Assembly: GCF_015706575.1 (NCBI RefSeq)
Contig: NW_024037048.1
Coordinates: forward strand, 11,735,512 to 11,799,511
Direction: 5' to 3'
From: Patiria miniata
Lineage: Eukaryota > Echinodermata > Asteroidea > Valvatida > Asterinidae
Length of the DNA stretch: 64,000 bases
Numbering within the stretch: position 1 is the first letter of the stretch; the number at the start of each line of letters is the position of its first letter. Positions 1-12,703 of this stretch are shown here, in pieces. Under the pieces are notes generated by a model. The model made no database searches, had not been told where the DNA came from, and saw only the letters and a program-made list of their open reading frames with translations. The position numbers and the translations under genes are program-made.

Positions 1-95
1 GGCCAGGAATCGCCTCAGATTGCACCACAGAGCATCTGAAATGCAATTTTTTTCGGGGCCCTTAAGCGGGCCCCGGACCCCACGCCGTAAGGGCT
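1..95 (-). mobile_element. Fragment of hAT-type MITE
   Basis: This stretch is the reverse complement of the middle of the intact MITE at 18509-18824. It shares the GGGGCCC..GGGCCCC hairpin, the 'GCTCTGTGGTGCGATCTGAGGC' type block and 'ACGGCGTGGGGT'. The window edge cuts it, so its left terminal repeat and target duplication cannot be seen. A third relative is at 32201-32534. The rest of the window up to 526 holds nothing recognisable beyond low-complexity T runs. Confidence 0.6.
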
Positions 96-1149
96 TCGCG
101 ACGATTCCCAACGGATGATAATCATGAGATCCAGGGGACGAAGCTGAGTAATTTTAGCCAATTGCAAGAACAGATCCTAGCACTTCCGCAGCCCGTTTCA
201 CTTTTTTTCTTGAATTTCTTCTTTTTTTTGGATAAAATGCTGTTGAGGGAGGGGACTGCCCACATTGACCCCTTTACTCATATGTTCATCGTATACTCTA
301 AAGACACAGAACATGTTGTTGTTTTTTGATTTACTATGTTTTAGCTCAAAAAGATAACTGATGGTCGGGGGTTCCCGGCCCTTCGAGTTTAACCCGTCGT
401 TTAACCGACTTTTATTTTAGCGTTAGGTTTAGCCCACTGATACTATCTTTTATTTCTGGCGCGAACACAATTTACCATCTTCCAATTTTGAAACACTCCC
501 CTTGAAAAAATCCTGCGTACGCCAATGATTGTGACAGAAGATGTTCAATGCGCAAATGTCATGGTGCAATGAGGTTTTGAAAGTCATTTGCTAAATGGTC
601 AGTTGAGAAATAGGTGGAGAAGACGGGAAGGGCGACTTTCCAAAACTTGTAACACATATTTTTTCAGGGACTTCTACCCTCGCAAGCACCATGGATCCTC
701 GATATCTTGCTTAATAAGGTCAGCCAAGGACGATCATGATGCACGGGCAGACTGACCGTCCGGACACGTGACAGGTCGGGGTACTTGATATTATTATTAT
801 TCATATTATCTGCTGGTAAGAACCACCGTGGGAGAAACTCAATGACGAGTCAATTAGATCTACTACCAATTTTTGGTGCGCCAAACCCTTGCTTACCCTC
901 GATCTGGGAATTGCACGCGCTTGTTAACACACGTCAGCAGCAGCCGAGGGGGAAAGGGGTATTTTTTCTAGAAAAAAATGGTGCCTGTTTTTTTTTCGTT
1001 CGTTAAATAAAGGGAGGGGGTGAGCTACTATGGTGGCGACCTTGAGGTACTGGCATTTTCGTTCCGCAATAAAAGAATGCAGGAACAAATCTTGTAAACA
1101 CTGGCAATCGTGGAGCCCTTATTGTCCCTAATCCTCCTTCCATTGTTTG

Positions 1150-1460
1150 TCTCCGTCGGATATAATGGGTCGGATATAATGGGTCGGATATAATCGAACG
1201 TCGGACACAATGGGTCGGACATAATCGACAGGCTGAAATAATCCCCGTCGGACAAAATGGGTCGGACATAATCGGCCGTCGAATATAATGAGGTTGGATA
1301 TAATCGGCCGTCGGACATAATGGGTTGGACATATTCGGCCATCAGACGTAATTGGTCGGACGTAATTGGCCGTTGGACATAATTGGTCGGACATAATCGG
1401 CCGTCGCTCGTCATAATCGGTTGTCGGGCGTAATCGGCCAAACGGACATAATGGGCGTGA
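1150..1460. repeat. Word array of GTCGGACATAAT units
   Basis: About twenty near-copies of a 10-14 bp word (GTCGGACATAAT, with variants ending GGGTCGG or CGGCCG) run head to tail. GGCCG junctions let neighbouring words pair as hairpins. Only the last part (from 'CGTCGCTCGTCATAATCGG') survives in duplication copy 2 near 15373, so the array was lost or shortened there. The long minus-strand open frames across it only reflect its stop-poor repeat word and are not genes. Confidence 0.75.
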
Positions 1461-4400
1461 ACAGACGTACATATGTGATGACGACATGACGACGACTGTT
1501 TAAATTTCATACGCACAAACTCTTGAATTGTTATCTGCAGAAAAAAAAATGCCCCGATAGTGTAACGTCACATGACATTTGATAACTTCATGTTGAGGTC
1601 ATTTGAATTTTCATCTTTAACACATCCCGGTATGAGAATATGTCAAGATACAGCCAAATCGGACATTTGGTTCTGTAGATATAGGCCTTAGAAAATGCCA
1701 CTTTACTGTGATGTTCCATGACTCGTGGTGACGTCATAATGGCATCGCTTTAATTTACATTTGTAGTGCGTCCCGGCTTATATCAAGTTACAACTAAATC
1801 GGATCTATGGGCCTTAGAAAAGTTCAATTTTCATTTGTAACACATTCCTGTCTATGTGCTACCAAGTTTCAACCCAATCAGAATAGTACTTCTGAAGTAA
1901 AAGCGATCCGAAAAATGCACCTTTAATATGACGTCACGTGATACACGATGACGTCATTGTGACGAAAATCATCAGCGACTATCACCACCTGAGAGTCTAA
2001 GTGTCTGCCAAGTTTAAAGTCAATCAAACAAGCGCCAAGTGGATTGTTTAAAGAAAAACGTGTAAAAATAAATATATGGAGCAAAAATGCACCTTTATTA
2101 TGACGTAAATTGACACCTGATGACGCCATGATGACGAAAATCTTTATAGGACCAAATGTGGTGGTGGTGGTGGTTTATGTAAATGCCAAATCTCTAGTTG
2201 ATCAGATTTAGGAAAATGCAAAGTTTACCGGTGGAAGAAAAACGTTAACAAAACCTGTCGAGGAAAAAGTTTGAAAAGAGAGGAGAAAAAATCTTAACGA
2301 AGATAAAAACATGTAATTGAGGTTTTTTATTTCAAAAAAACTGATGGTAATTTGAAGGCAATAGCTTAGTTTCAGTGTCTTACAAATTAAAAGTTGAAGG
2401 CATTGTGCATACCGAGTACAAAACTAATTACATGCAACAATCTCAAAATTATGAAAACAAACGATAACAAATGTTTTAATTGTTTTGACGGAAAATTGCT
2501 GGTAACTTGAAGCCAATGGAGGTCATTTTAATATGAAACTCAGAACAAATTTCGATAGAAACAATTAAAGCGTCAAACAACTTCAAATAAATACACAAAC
2601 GACATGTGAACAAATCTAATTGTTTCTACAGAGTGGAAGGCCGTTGTTTTTTTCCCAAACATTTTCAGATTAAAAATTTCGGACATTTTGCACTCGGACA
2701 ATTCGTCTGGTGACTTGCTTCGATTTGCAAGTTTATATAAGTTAAAGTTTAGGATTCATGACCACATGCGAGTGCAGCAAACGACATTGCGTCGGAAATT
2801 TAAAAATGGGGGGGGGGTACGTGTACAATTTCTTTTTGATTTTTACATACTTTTTTTTACAGTGAGTTTTATATTAAGAGCAATACACATTTTTAACTTG
2901 ACTCAATATTCTACATTTGACGGGGACATTGTCTGTTCCAAGTCATTTTTCATCCGCCCAAAGTACGCATTAAGTAAGTACCCAGACAAGATACGATTAG
3001 TTGCAAAAAAGGAATGTCTAAAAATCATTTTGATAATACACAGATGGAAAACGGTTGGAGAGTGCATGCATGGATTATGAATTGAGCACCTAAAAATTAT
3101 GTGTTGGATTCAGGAAATACTAGGCTCAGGTTGTAATGCTTACAGAAAATGTTGTAAGCCTAAGGCTTACGATCTGGGGGCACGTTAATTATTTGTCGAG
3201 GTAATACACTTGTCACACTGCCTAATTTCTTTTCTCGAAAGCCCACAATTCAGCTGAATTTTCACTGCAAGATTTTAATCACGTGAATTTGCTTCATTAA
3301 GTTTTTGATTATAAATATTAATATGTTTGAGAATTTATATGGTATCTATAGGTGATACCAATGACCTGAATTTATCACAAAAGGAACACTCCAATCTCGG
3401 ATTTTGGATATTGTCCATAATATTTAAAATTGGACTTTCGACCTATTGGCGTAGACACCTAAAAATTTAACTTTAAATGGAACTTTGTATATCATTTTCT
3501 GCCCTTCTTTCAAGTAGACCTGTTTATGCAAAGATTTTTCCTGAAAGAAAAGGTTTATTGAGCACAAAGTGATTTATTTTAACCAATAAATAATTCGGGC
3601 AGTAAAAATAATCACAAATGCTTGATTTTCTTTTAAGAAAATATGCTATAGCATTGCGCGGCAGTGTAAATAACCATTTATTTTAATAATTGGTTGACAT
3701 AGAAAAGTCGTCTGCTGTGATCAGTCGTGTCTCGCGAAGTCTCATGCGTGATGTGAACGGATTTTCCGACGGGCAACGGACGCAAACGAAAACATGACGC
3801 CCTCCATATTAATGTTTACGTTAACGTCTGATGAACAAATATTAGAAAAAAAGTTTATAAAAGAACCTTTCCACTCTTGCAAGTGATAATATCAAAATTA
3901 TATTATATATTGTAAGTTGTTCTAGGTCAGGTCCTGTTTGTTCCAATTGACTGGACTAACAACTTAGTTTAATTGCCTGACAAGTTAAAAGATGAATGCA
4001 TTTGGAGGCATCTTCACTCATGAAGGATTGTTCGGGGTCAAGCCCTCGGATCCGACCTCGCCCGTACGGAACTAATTACACTCAACAATCAATTCAAAAT
4101 ATGAAGAAAGAAATGTAACAAATATTTGAATTGCTTTTGCGTAGAAATTGCTGGTAACCTGAAGCCACTATTCCGGTCATTTTCAGATAAGATCTAGAAC
4201 AAAATTAGAAACCATCAAAAAGTCAAACACTTCAAGTCAATACCCAAACAACATGTGGAAAATATAGGTCAGGCTCCTGTTTAGCTCTCAATTGATGGGA
4301 CCGGAAGCTTAGTTTAATTTCCTTACAAATTGAAAGTTGAAGCATTTGGAGGTAAAGCTACCTGCACTAACAAACAAGGCTTTTCCGGGGTTAATCCCAA

Positions 4401-4589
4401 GCCTGCCGATTTGACCTTGCTTATACGACAACTATCCGCGGCACGTTCTTATTAATCACTGCTCATGGCAATATACAGCAGTTGGTTTTTTGTTTATAAT
4501 GTCACACGTTGTAAATTACGCAGACTTAAAGTAACTTGTTATTATACCTGGGTTTTTTTTCAAATATTTCACATTTCTTGTCCGTATAG

Positions 4590-4880
4590 TGGGCACGTGT
4601 GGTCCAGCGGTGGAGCACAGGATTCATGATCGTGAGATTGTGGGTTCGAGCCTCGCCGTGGCCATGCGTGCTGTGCCCTTGAAAGGCGCTTTACCTCAAT
4701 TACCAGCATTATTATTCAATGCTGGGAAGGTAGCAGACTCGCTGTGGAGGAGGTGTGGCGATCCCCCCACAGCAGCATATGAGTCTGGCCCAATCGCTAA
4801 ACGAGAAAAGAGATGGGCACTCCGTTCCTGTGGACGCAGGTTCGTCCCTTTACCTTTAACTTTTCCGTTTACGAATTTCG
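4590..4880 (+). mobile_element. tRNA-derived SINE, family 1
   Basis: The 5' head carries a Pol III A box (TGGTCCAGCGG) and B box (GGTTCGAGCC) at tRNA spacing. It is followed by a body that includes 'GTGCCCTTGAAAGGCGCTTT'. The 3' end and target duplication are not clear. The same SINE, at the same locus of duplication copy 2, is split by a MITE, so this copy shows the empty site (GTTCGAGCC at about 4648). Confidence 0.7.
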
Positions 4881-4913
4881 AAGGAATATAATGCCCTGTT
4901 ATAGGCCAAAAAA

Positions 4914-5853
4914 AGTCTTCGGTTTCTGGTACGGAGCTTGCCCCATAGTGGTGCGGCGATGCGGCTGTATTTTATTTCTATTTTTTTCTTCAAATGTCAG
5001 CCGATGACTGCAAATGGTGCCCGACTAAATTTAGTGCAAGATATATGGGAGCCCAGAGAGGCCACATGAAGCTTATAATCGATCGTAACTCATCTAAAAA
5101 CACATTAAAATTGTGCAGCAGCAGGATTCCAGTCAAACCAGTGATTTTGGCGGTTTTGAGACATCATCTTATACATTGAATTTTTTTTTTATTTTGTCGA
5201 CGCGCATGGCTACGGCGACGCGCGCACAGACCAGAAACACTTTTTATTCTATATCTATGACCAGAAACCGTTCGCTCGTACCCCCGCCCTGCAAACAGGA
5301 CGCTGGGATACTCTAATCAGCTTTACAGAATCTTGTGAAGGAAATGGCCTATGACCTATGTATAAAGCATCTGACTGCAGCTGTTCAAGACCGCATTTAG
5401 ACAATGCGCTCAAATGCTATCCGAAACTTCCCAAAGAATAACGTACATTCCATACCGGATGTGATTTCTGTTTCATTGCGGACAATGACTTGTGGACAAA
5501 ATTGTGAGCGTCGCATAATGCATTCCGACCGTTCGTGACTCGAAACGGAACCTGAGCGAGTGACGGGAATTGTAAATTTACAACACAGATAAGTTTTACA
5601 GAATTTCCCACATTATTACGCTTTTTCAACGAAAAAAACATCTTTAAACTGGAATAAAAGAGTAATGAATCAGTCTTAAACGGCCGTTTCAAACCATGCA
5701 GAATCATGACCTTGATGACGCACAGGTCACTGGTCACGCAAAATCCAACCAATCAGAGCGTGAATTCATCAGAGTATCCCAGCGTCCTGTTTGCAGGGCG
5801 GGAGGTACGAGCGAACAGAAACCGGAGCACTTTTGGGGGGAGGGGAGGACTTA
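4914..5853 (+). mobile_element. PIF/Harbinger-like MITE, interrupted
   Basis: It begins GGCCAAAAAAAGTC..GGTTTCTGG and matches the intact element at 63427-63813, which has GGCC-starting inverted ends and a TTA duplication. Its right arm is split after CAGAAACC by the 546-bp element at 5270-5815 and resumes at 5816. The right terminus is degraded (poly-G instead of the expected TTTTTGGCC), so the end coordinate is approximate. Confidence 0.6.
5270..5815. mobile_element. Inverted-repeat transposon with 8-bp TSD
   Basis: The termini TTCGCTCGTACC and GGTACGAGCGAA extend inward as an imperfect inverted repeat through the CCCGCCCTGCAAACAGGACGC block. The element is flanked by CAGAAACC on both sides (5262-5269 and 5816-5823), an 8-bp target duplication as made by hAT or P-type transposases. 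It coincides with a PIF-MITE arm, so it is younger than that MITE. A truncated relative is at 42945-43190. It has no coding capacity. Confidence 0.7.
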
Positions 5854-6374
5854 CTAAAAAATGTGCTTGTTTGTATTTGCTGGCGCCACCGAAATGAACC
5901 CGCGCTGCGCCACACGGTGGGTGCGTTCGTTTAGCCCATCGGGATCGATTCGGTAAAGGCAGACGAAACGAAAACAATTCACACTCATTCCTGCGTGATT
6001 TGTTTTCGTTTTGCTAAAAAACACTTACTTTTGGTGATCAGTTGACAGAACTTCAAAACGGCGCTTGTGTTTAAAAATCCGTAACTAAGTGCATGGGTGA
6101 TTTGAACGATTCTTGTACTAAAAGAAAGCTTATAAATTGGGCTTTCATATCCTAGATTTTGAAAGTGCTGCCTGCAGAAGTTCACTAAAATAAATGGTAC
6201 GACATTTGGTTTTCGGTTTTTTATTCACCCTGTATACCAGTTATACATATGTTGTTTTCCCCCAAAAAAAGTTGCTTCTATCGCGTACACGCAAGGATCT
6301 GAAGCTAACTCGGAATCTGATATCACACAGTAACATTCAATAATTGGTGTGCATTTCATTTGGTGCGAGTCTAA

Positions 6375-6770
6375 TTTGTTGGGGCCGTAACGTAAGTCTG
6401 ACGCCTCCGAAACGTAACGTAAGTCCGAAATTTCGGAATTATGAGCGTCTGATTTATTATTGATTTCGGTCGCGTAACTCCGACGCCTCGTCTGTTTGAC
6501 GTCGAACAAACGAAGCGTCGGACTTAATGAGGAGTCGAAGCTGTGGACCGTAACAGAGAAAGGTTCAATTGCCGACAAGGCAAGAACGAGTTTTCCAATT
6601 ATACGACGATGTGACTGAGGTTGTTTTACGAACGTGAGAGGGCGCACTGCGGTCAACTTAACTCATTGTACTCGGACAAAAACGGACCAAACTACAGTAA
6701 ATTCGATTGTCGGACCCATGAGGCGTCAGACCTATGAGGCGTTGGACTTATTGGCCTTTATTTGGTTGGG
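6375..6770. repeat. Word array of GACGCCTC / GAGGCGTC units
   Basis: Words GACGCCTC and the complementary GAGGCGTC are interspersed with TAAGTCCGAAATTTCGGA, itself a palindrome around AAATTT. The right part (about 6533-6770) is also present in copy 2 at 19318-19560; the left part was deleted there. A second locus of the same family is at 46985-47230. The ends read GTAACGTAAGTCTGACG on the left and a related GTAACGGTCCA-type complement on the right, suggesting a decayed foldback transposon. Confidence 0.6.
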
Positions 6771-8244
6771 GACCCCTACGTTGACAGTTTTCTCAAAACT
6801 CAATGGCTGTATTCACAGCTGACATTACCGTTGCCCACAAGGGGCGGATCAAGCTTTCACGAAAAGGGGGGGGTAAGTGAAGGCGTGCTTTCTGCATTCC
6901 ACGGCAATTTGAGAAAAGACTTAGGAAGAAGGAACTTTAGTATAACATTTATTATTTTGGCCCCATTTTACTAGTTTCATAACAATAGTCAGCGGCCATT
7001 TGCAGCGGAACTGAACGGTTGCGACACCCTCCCCATTAATCGCCCCCCAGATCTGCCCCCCCCCCCCCCCAAATATAGGCGACCTCGGACAAATGTTACA
7101 TTGAAAAAACTAATTATTTAGCACTAAATCCTTAACGGTTAACTGCTCCACACAATGGGGACGAGGTTGATATTAGATATTAATACAGATTATGTGGCTT
7201 TGTCTCTAAACTGTTACTAGGCTAGGCTTCGTACGGTGCATCATCGATCTTTTTAATGAATTTATTAATTAATTAATAAATGGTTACTACATATTATGTT
7301 ATTACATATTATGTACGACCAATCCCTAGCAGTCAATGTCGCAATGTGAAAACAAAACCATCAATGTGTGGTTGTTAATAACATATATGCGATGACCCCA
7401 AAACTCCAATAACTTTTCCCCCGAATTCTAGTCAAATTGACTAGCTTAATCATAATGTTGGCTTGAAAATATTGTCCGATGAAGGTTATGAACTTATCAT
7501 AATTGCAGATCGATTTGCTTCTGTTCTGCGAGGTTATTTTACTGCTGAAAATAATGAAGAGTCTGCATTACAGTCTGAACGTTATCTCTGACAATGTCAA
7601 AGATACAAGCAGCTCCATCGAATTTTGATAACTACCAAAAGATAAAATATAATCCATTCCGCGTTCGTTACAATACTGAGACTGATCCTAAAGCAAGGTT
7701 GATTGCCATATAAGTCTAGAATATTCAAATTTGACTGTTTGGTAGTTTGAACTTGACACTTCCCAGGTTTTCAAAGTTGCGATGCCGTGATACGTTTAAT
7801 GTCTATTGTCTTAATAATGTAGCGCCCTCTCTGTCGGCGTACGGTGTTTCAGAAAGAGTCTGGCAAATATTTGGGCAATTCACAATGCAGTGCGCCACCA
7901 AGAGTTTGATTATAACCCTTTACGCAGTACTGAAGCAGAAGCAGAGTTTGCCACGGACAGTCCATTTTTTCAAGTTTATGGTCGACGAAACATGGCCCAT
8001 TTCATCGAGTGTCAGTAAATAACTTGAGCTAATTTGTTATAGATTCGGGCATAGCATTCTGCCGCCTTACCAAAAATATTCGGATCATACGCTTACGAAA
8101 CTACTGACCGGACAAACTATTACAATTTCAAATATCCCGTTCGTTTATTTAGCTCCACTGCGCATGTCTGTCATTACGCGAGGAGCCAGGCGCGAGTAAG
8201 CTGGGGGGGGGGGGGGTAATCGAACGCACTCATTTTCTCCGTAG

Positions 8245-8500
8245 GCTTTCCAAGGGAACCAATTAGTGATCGAGAAAAGGTTCGATGGCTCGCCCGACGG
8301 ATGTAAACATACACGTCACGCGACACGTGATCGAGCATCTGCGCTTTCCTAGGGAACCAATCAGCGATCGAGACTTGAAGGTTTAATGGCTCGCCCGATG
8401 GTTCTAAACATACACGTCCCGCGATAGGTTATCGAGCATCATATCAGCGCTTTCCTAGGGAACCAATCAACGATCTAGATTCGTGCGATGATCAAGCACG
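8245..8500. repeat. Tandem ~100-bp repeat, 2.5 copies
   Basis: Three units start with GCTTTCC(A/T)AGGGAACCAAT at 8245, 8343 and 8449, spaced 98 and 106 bp. Each carries a GATCGAG word and 'GGCTCGCCCGA.GG..TAAACATACACGTC'. They follow a 13-bp G run at about 8202-8216 and lie just outside the end of the duplicated block. Confidence 0.7.
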
Positions 8501-9968
8501 GATCTATAAACAGATTTGTTCGAATTTATACAGATGGTCTTATCGACATAAAATGGCCCCGCCCCCATTGCTGCGAAATGACAAAGACTATAGTGCGAGA
8601 AAGTAACAAACAATTATGCAAGTACGTTACACAACAATGCAACTATTGCTCTTAGTCACGGACGTCTTGGGCCAAGACTAGCGTGAGGCATGCAAACTCA
8701 TAACACCGCACTAGAAGTTGCAAAATAAAACGAAAAGCCTGAGGAGGGCTGTACACCATTTCAACGAAGGTGGCGCTGTTTACGTGACGCTGTCCACCAA
8801 ACCATGAGCGTAAATCCCGGGATGGGAAGGATATATCCCCATACCACGGTTGACAAAGGGAACGCACCATTGTATTATCCCCCATTTTTTTGTGATGAGA
8901 AATATAAACTGCCGAATTTGAGGTTATCTTGTAACTGTCCAACGATCCAATGTATTCAATTATTTTGAAATATGGAAAACAAACAGTACGGAAGCAAACA
9001 ATGCACTGTTTGTATGTAAGGTTAATCGCGCAACATCATGAAGTATATAGAACAACGCCCCTATAGTGTCACATGATGTCCCCTCCACGCAATTCCACGG
9101 TGGGGCAATTTTAGGATGTTGCCGTATAGTCATCCCCCCCCCCCCCCCCTTAACTGAGGAGAGACTTGCAGGGTTGCAATATGACGACCGAAATTGTCTG
9201 AAGCAGAGGCGGACATGCTTCTCTTGACACATATCTTGACGGACATGTGTCTTGGTGAATGCTTGAAATATCACGTCTGGGTCACCAAAATGTTTATGAC
9301 CAGTATAGGCCCAAATGTTCTTAATTAAAGGCAAATGCCCCCTTGGGAAGTGCCCAGCCGAAGGATCCATCAAGACATGCCCAATTATATTTCGAACGGT
9401 CACAGCCGAGACCCTCAGTCTAAGGCAAGTTCGAGCAAGGACCAGTGGTTAACTAGTGGTTGATTCGTGACGTACTTAGCGCATGCTCACTGAAGTTGAA
9501 GTGCGAACGACTCTAGTCGAACTATAGACCTTTATCATGCTTCCACCATTTTATTCGTGTTCCCTGTATCCAATAACAGTACTGAATGATAGTGTTTTTT
9601 TGCAAAAAAAACAGACTATTTTTCCTTCCAGCCTCGCTTTCTTTACATTGATCTGAATGGGAAAAAATCAAGTGGCTGCAACATGATAATGGTCTATTGT
9701 CATGTCAACGACCGTCAACGACCGTTAAAAAAAATGGCGGTCGCACAATTATTCAACACTTGTTGTTTCTCTGTATTAACACAACTAATAGTGATTGTGT
9801 ATAGTTTAGGACATGTTACATAATCGCAAATATTATTGTACAATGGTGGCAAAAGTGACATGATGCTAAGCTAGCTACATGGAAAAACTGTGCAATGAAA
9901 ATGAAATTTAGCGCATACAGTTTTGTTTTCCGCCATTTTTGTTGATAGGTGGTCCCGTCCGCACTATG
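8501..9968. other. No gene seen
   Basis: Intergenic DNA with a poly-C run at about 9126-9148 and no splice-consistent reading frame. The longest open frames (96 and 147 residues, minus strand) show no domain or signal peptide and contain low-complexity glycine from the poly-C run. I see no promoter or RNA gene. Confidence 0.5.
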
Positions 9969-10918
9969 GGTGCAGACCAGTAAATCGGTCCGAAATTGCC
10001 TGCGCCGGCCAAATCGCGATTTGCATGCCCTCAAAATCTTCGGTATTTGAGCATGCTGTGGGCCATGAACTTGAAGGTTTGTAAAAAATATGGATGGAAG
10101 CCGTGCACAGGACTGGGAGCTTGCAGTTCTGTGTAAATTGGATGTGATTTGGACCCTAAAAGCGCTCTATTTTGCAATGGAGTGTAGGAATCGTTTTTCA
10201 AAATGGCGATGGGCTTCAGGACTATTTTCAGGGGTGATCGTCTTCAGATTGAAATTTCTCCTAAAAGTCATCAGTTGACCCCCCGTAAATTGAACAGAAA
10301 ATGAAAGATGATGAAATAAGGTTTAATTTGATGTGTGTCTCGAACACCTTGAAGAGTTGTGAGTATTTTTCCCGGATTTTTGAAGTGGGAGCATTTACCA
10401 TTGGGGTCTATGGAAGTTTATTTACTGGTCTGCTACCTTATAGGGTGCAGACCAGTAAATCGGTCCGAAATTGCCTGCGCCGGCCAAATCGCGATTTGCA
10501 TGCCCTCAAAATCTTCGGTATTTGAGCATGCTGTGGGCCATGAACTTGAAGGTTTGTAAAAAATATGGATGGAAGCCGTGCACAGGACTGGGAGCTTGCA
10601 GTTCTGTGTAAATTGGATGTAATTTGGACCCTAAAAGCGCTCTATTTTGCAATGGAGTGTAGGCATCGTTTTTCAAAATGGCGATGGGCTTCAGGACTAT
10701 TTTCAGGGGTGATCGTCTTCAGATTGAAATTTCTCCTAAAAGTCATCAGTTGACCCCCCGTAAATTGAACAAAAAATGAAAGATGATGAAATAAGGTTTA
10801 ATTTGATGTGTGTCTCGAACACCTTGAAGAGTTGTGAGTATTTTTCCCGAATTTTTGAAGTGGGAGCATTTACCATTGTGGTCTATGGAAGTTTATTTAC
10901 TGGTCTGCTACCCTATGG
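9969..10918. mobile_element. Tandem dimer of a 475-bp MITE
   Basis: Two copies in the same orientation (9969-10443 and 10444-10918) repeat with an exact 475-bp period. They differ by a handful of substitutions. Each unit begins GGGTGCAGACCAGTAAAT and ends with the complement ATTTACTGGTCTGC..CCTAT, so each is an inverted-repeat element sharing one junction (TTATAGGGTGCAG). A third, inverted and more diverged copy is at 42320-42738. The identical 62-residue frame in both units follows from the repeat and is not a gene. Confidence 0.8.
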
Positions 10919-11817
10919 GGAATTGCTATTGATAACCAGCTATAAATCGTTGCGCGACCAGCCGCGGTAGTCTGATTCCAAATAGTCGACTAGCGTACTC
11001 AACCACCGTCGGCTAGACAGAGTTCGGGCTAACTTTAGTCGAACTATGGTTAACCATTGGTCAACAATAATTTTTGCGCGAACTTGCCCTCAGCTGCAAG
11101 AAAATTGCGTCCTTGTATAGCGCCCTCTGCTGTTGTTCCATTTAATCCCCGGTTATACAGGTGCAACGAAGTAAATATATTTCCATAGACATCACTGATA
11201 AATCACCATACTTCAGCCTTATTTTCAAAATATTCAGAACTCTCATTGGTGTTCTGGCTGCACAGACAAAATAATGTTCAGCATGTCATCTTTCAATTTC
11301 CTTTCAATTTTTGGTGGGGTGACTTAAGACTTTTTGGAGAATTTCACACCCAAAGAATACCACCCCTGAAACGAAAACTGAACAAGTGTAGCCATTGTGA
11401 AAAAAGATCCCTCCACAACAAAGCTGAAAAGCGCCACCTTCGGATCCAATTGTATCCGAAAATGCTCAGAATTGGAAGCCCCAAGTCCGAGCCCGAGGTG
11501 CAGTGCCATATGTCTTCAATCTTCCAATTCCTTGGCTCTCAGCAGAACTCTCTAATATAATTTTTGAATGTTCAACAATGAATATTCCTGAGTTCGGCGG
11601 ACGGATGTTTTGCCTATTTTACTTGGTTGCACCGATACGGTTGTAAACTGGGACAACTTGTTCCTGCCAGAAATATGATATCGGTCTTGCGACATCCCCG
11701 ACACCGCTTCCTTTAAACCAATTCATATTTAGCACTAAAAACGTATTAGACATATATACTTTTTGAGATTGTAAAACTTTATGCCACAACAGCTTCCTAA
11801 TTTTCGTTTTACCGAAG
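10919..11817. other. No gene seen
   Basis: Unique-looking intergenic DNA. The open frames on both strands at 11246-11560 overlap antiparallel and resemble no family I know. No tRNA, SINE or terminal repeat was recognised. Confidence 0.4.
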
Positions 11818-12094
11818 ATCAGTGACAAGATCAGGGAAAAAAGACTAAGATTTGCGGGGCACTGTCATAGGCATCCTGAGCTTGCTGTTAGCAGCTTAGA
11901 CTTCCTCCCATGGCAGACGACTCAAACGAAGACCGAATACTACCTTTGTGGACAGCATTTGTCAGGATACAGGCTTCATAAAAGAAGACCTACCTGCTGC
12001 TATGGGGGACAGGGAACAGTGGAGAGCCATTATCCGGCAGATAATTACCGAATTCTTAAACTGTATGATTACACGAGCTTATAGTGTCTTCTAA
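11818..12094 (+). mobile_element. LINE 3' end (RT-ORF C-terminus relic)
   Basis: The first frame from 11818 reads ISDKIREKRLRFAGHCHRHP. This is the typical tail of the reverse-transcriptase ORF of a widespread invertebrate non-LTR family ('L..RI..RRLRFAGHC.R'). After a frame change near 11950 the next part reads TFVDSICQDTGFIKEDLPAA and AMGDREQWRAII, ending in a stop at 12092-12094. Only this terminal piece remains, so it is a 5'-truncated dead copy with at least one frameshift. A longer LINE relic is at 54300-55570. Confidence 0.65.
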
Positions 12095-12179
12095 TCTTAA
12101 AATAATTGCCAGTATTTAATTTATGATTCCACAGCACCATCGTGTTTCTTCTAATATAAGCATGTATTATTTATTCCAA

Positions 12180-12703
12180 CCGTCATTCGTTACAACCACG
12201 AGGGTGATCTGAATACAAGCTTGATTTCCATATTATGTATTATTCTAACATTTTAAATTTGACTGTTTGGTAAATTGAAGTTTACACTATCTATGTTTTG
12301 AAAATTTTGATACCGTGATACGTTTCTATCAACATATTGTTAAACATAAACTGCTTTTACGATGTAGTGCCCTCTACAGCGGCGTTAGTGTTTCTGAATC
12401 AGAAAGATTGTAACAAATATTGTAATAAATAGGCATGAAACATGATGACATCACCCTGTGTATAGACTAGCGCTTTTCTACGGCAACCAGGTGGAGACGA
12501 GAAAACGCACGCGTAAACAAACAAAAATGACGTTATTATGTATCAGTCTGTTCCGTGAGGATGGTTTTGATGGAAGCAGGCTTTTTTAAAATGTAATCCA
12601 GATAAGTTTACATCTACACTAAAACATCAACTACAAGTGAAATGTACGCAAAATTAACATCGTCATCACGTAACGGCTTGTTGGTAGTAGGCCTGGTTCC
12701 GAG
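12180..12703. repeat. 3' flank of gene 1, related to block tails
   Basis: 12180-12420 is a diverged copy of 7670-7870 and 20480-20680 (TTTGACTGTTTGG.A..TTGAA, then the GATACGTTT..GCCCTCT.C.G.CG blocks). 12446-12703 aligns with 21033-21306 beside gene 2. So the gene-proximal flank belongs to the duplicated unit, and the strip 8131-12180 is extra DNA present only in unit 1. Confidence 0.6.

Larger units (their letters stand above)
527..8130. repeat. Segmental duplication, copy 1 of a ~7.6-kb block
   Basis: The block starts at 'ATTGTGACAGAAGATGTTC' and ends at 'AATTTCAAATATCCCG'. It matches 15175-20970 in order and orientation. A 135-base sample near 6907 differs at only four positions, so the copies are roughly 97% alike and recent. 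Copy 1 keeps two segments lost from copy 2 (about 700-1398 and 5140-6533). Copy 2 has a MITE that copy 1 lacks at 4653. No credible gene is seen inside; open frames here are short and shift between copies. It holds a SINE, a PIF-type MITE, two word arrays and AT-rich filler. Confidence 0.85.

Noticed and set aside
1150-1460. CRISPR-like regular repeats
   Set aside because: Units are adjacent or separated by 1-10 bp variants of themselves with no unique spacers, and the DNA is eukaryotic with spliced genes.
1028-1516. Long minus-strand open frames (109-162 residues) over the GTCGGACATAAT array
   Set aside because: All three minus-strand frames stay open here because the word lacks stops; the protein is a degenerate repeat of PTxYVRP-like units and the array is lost in copy 2.
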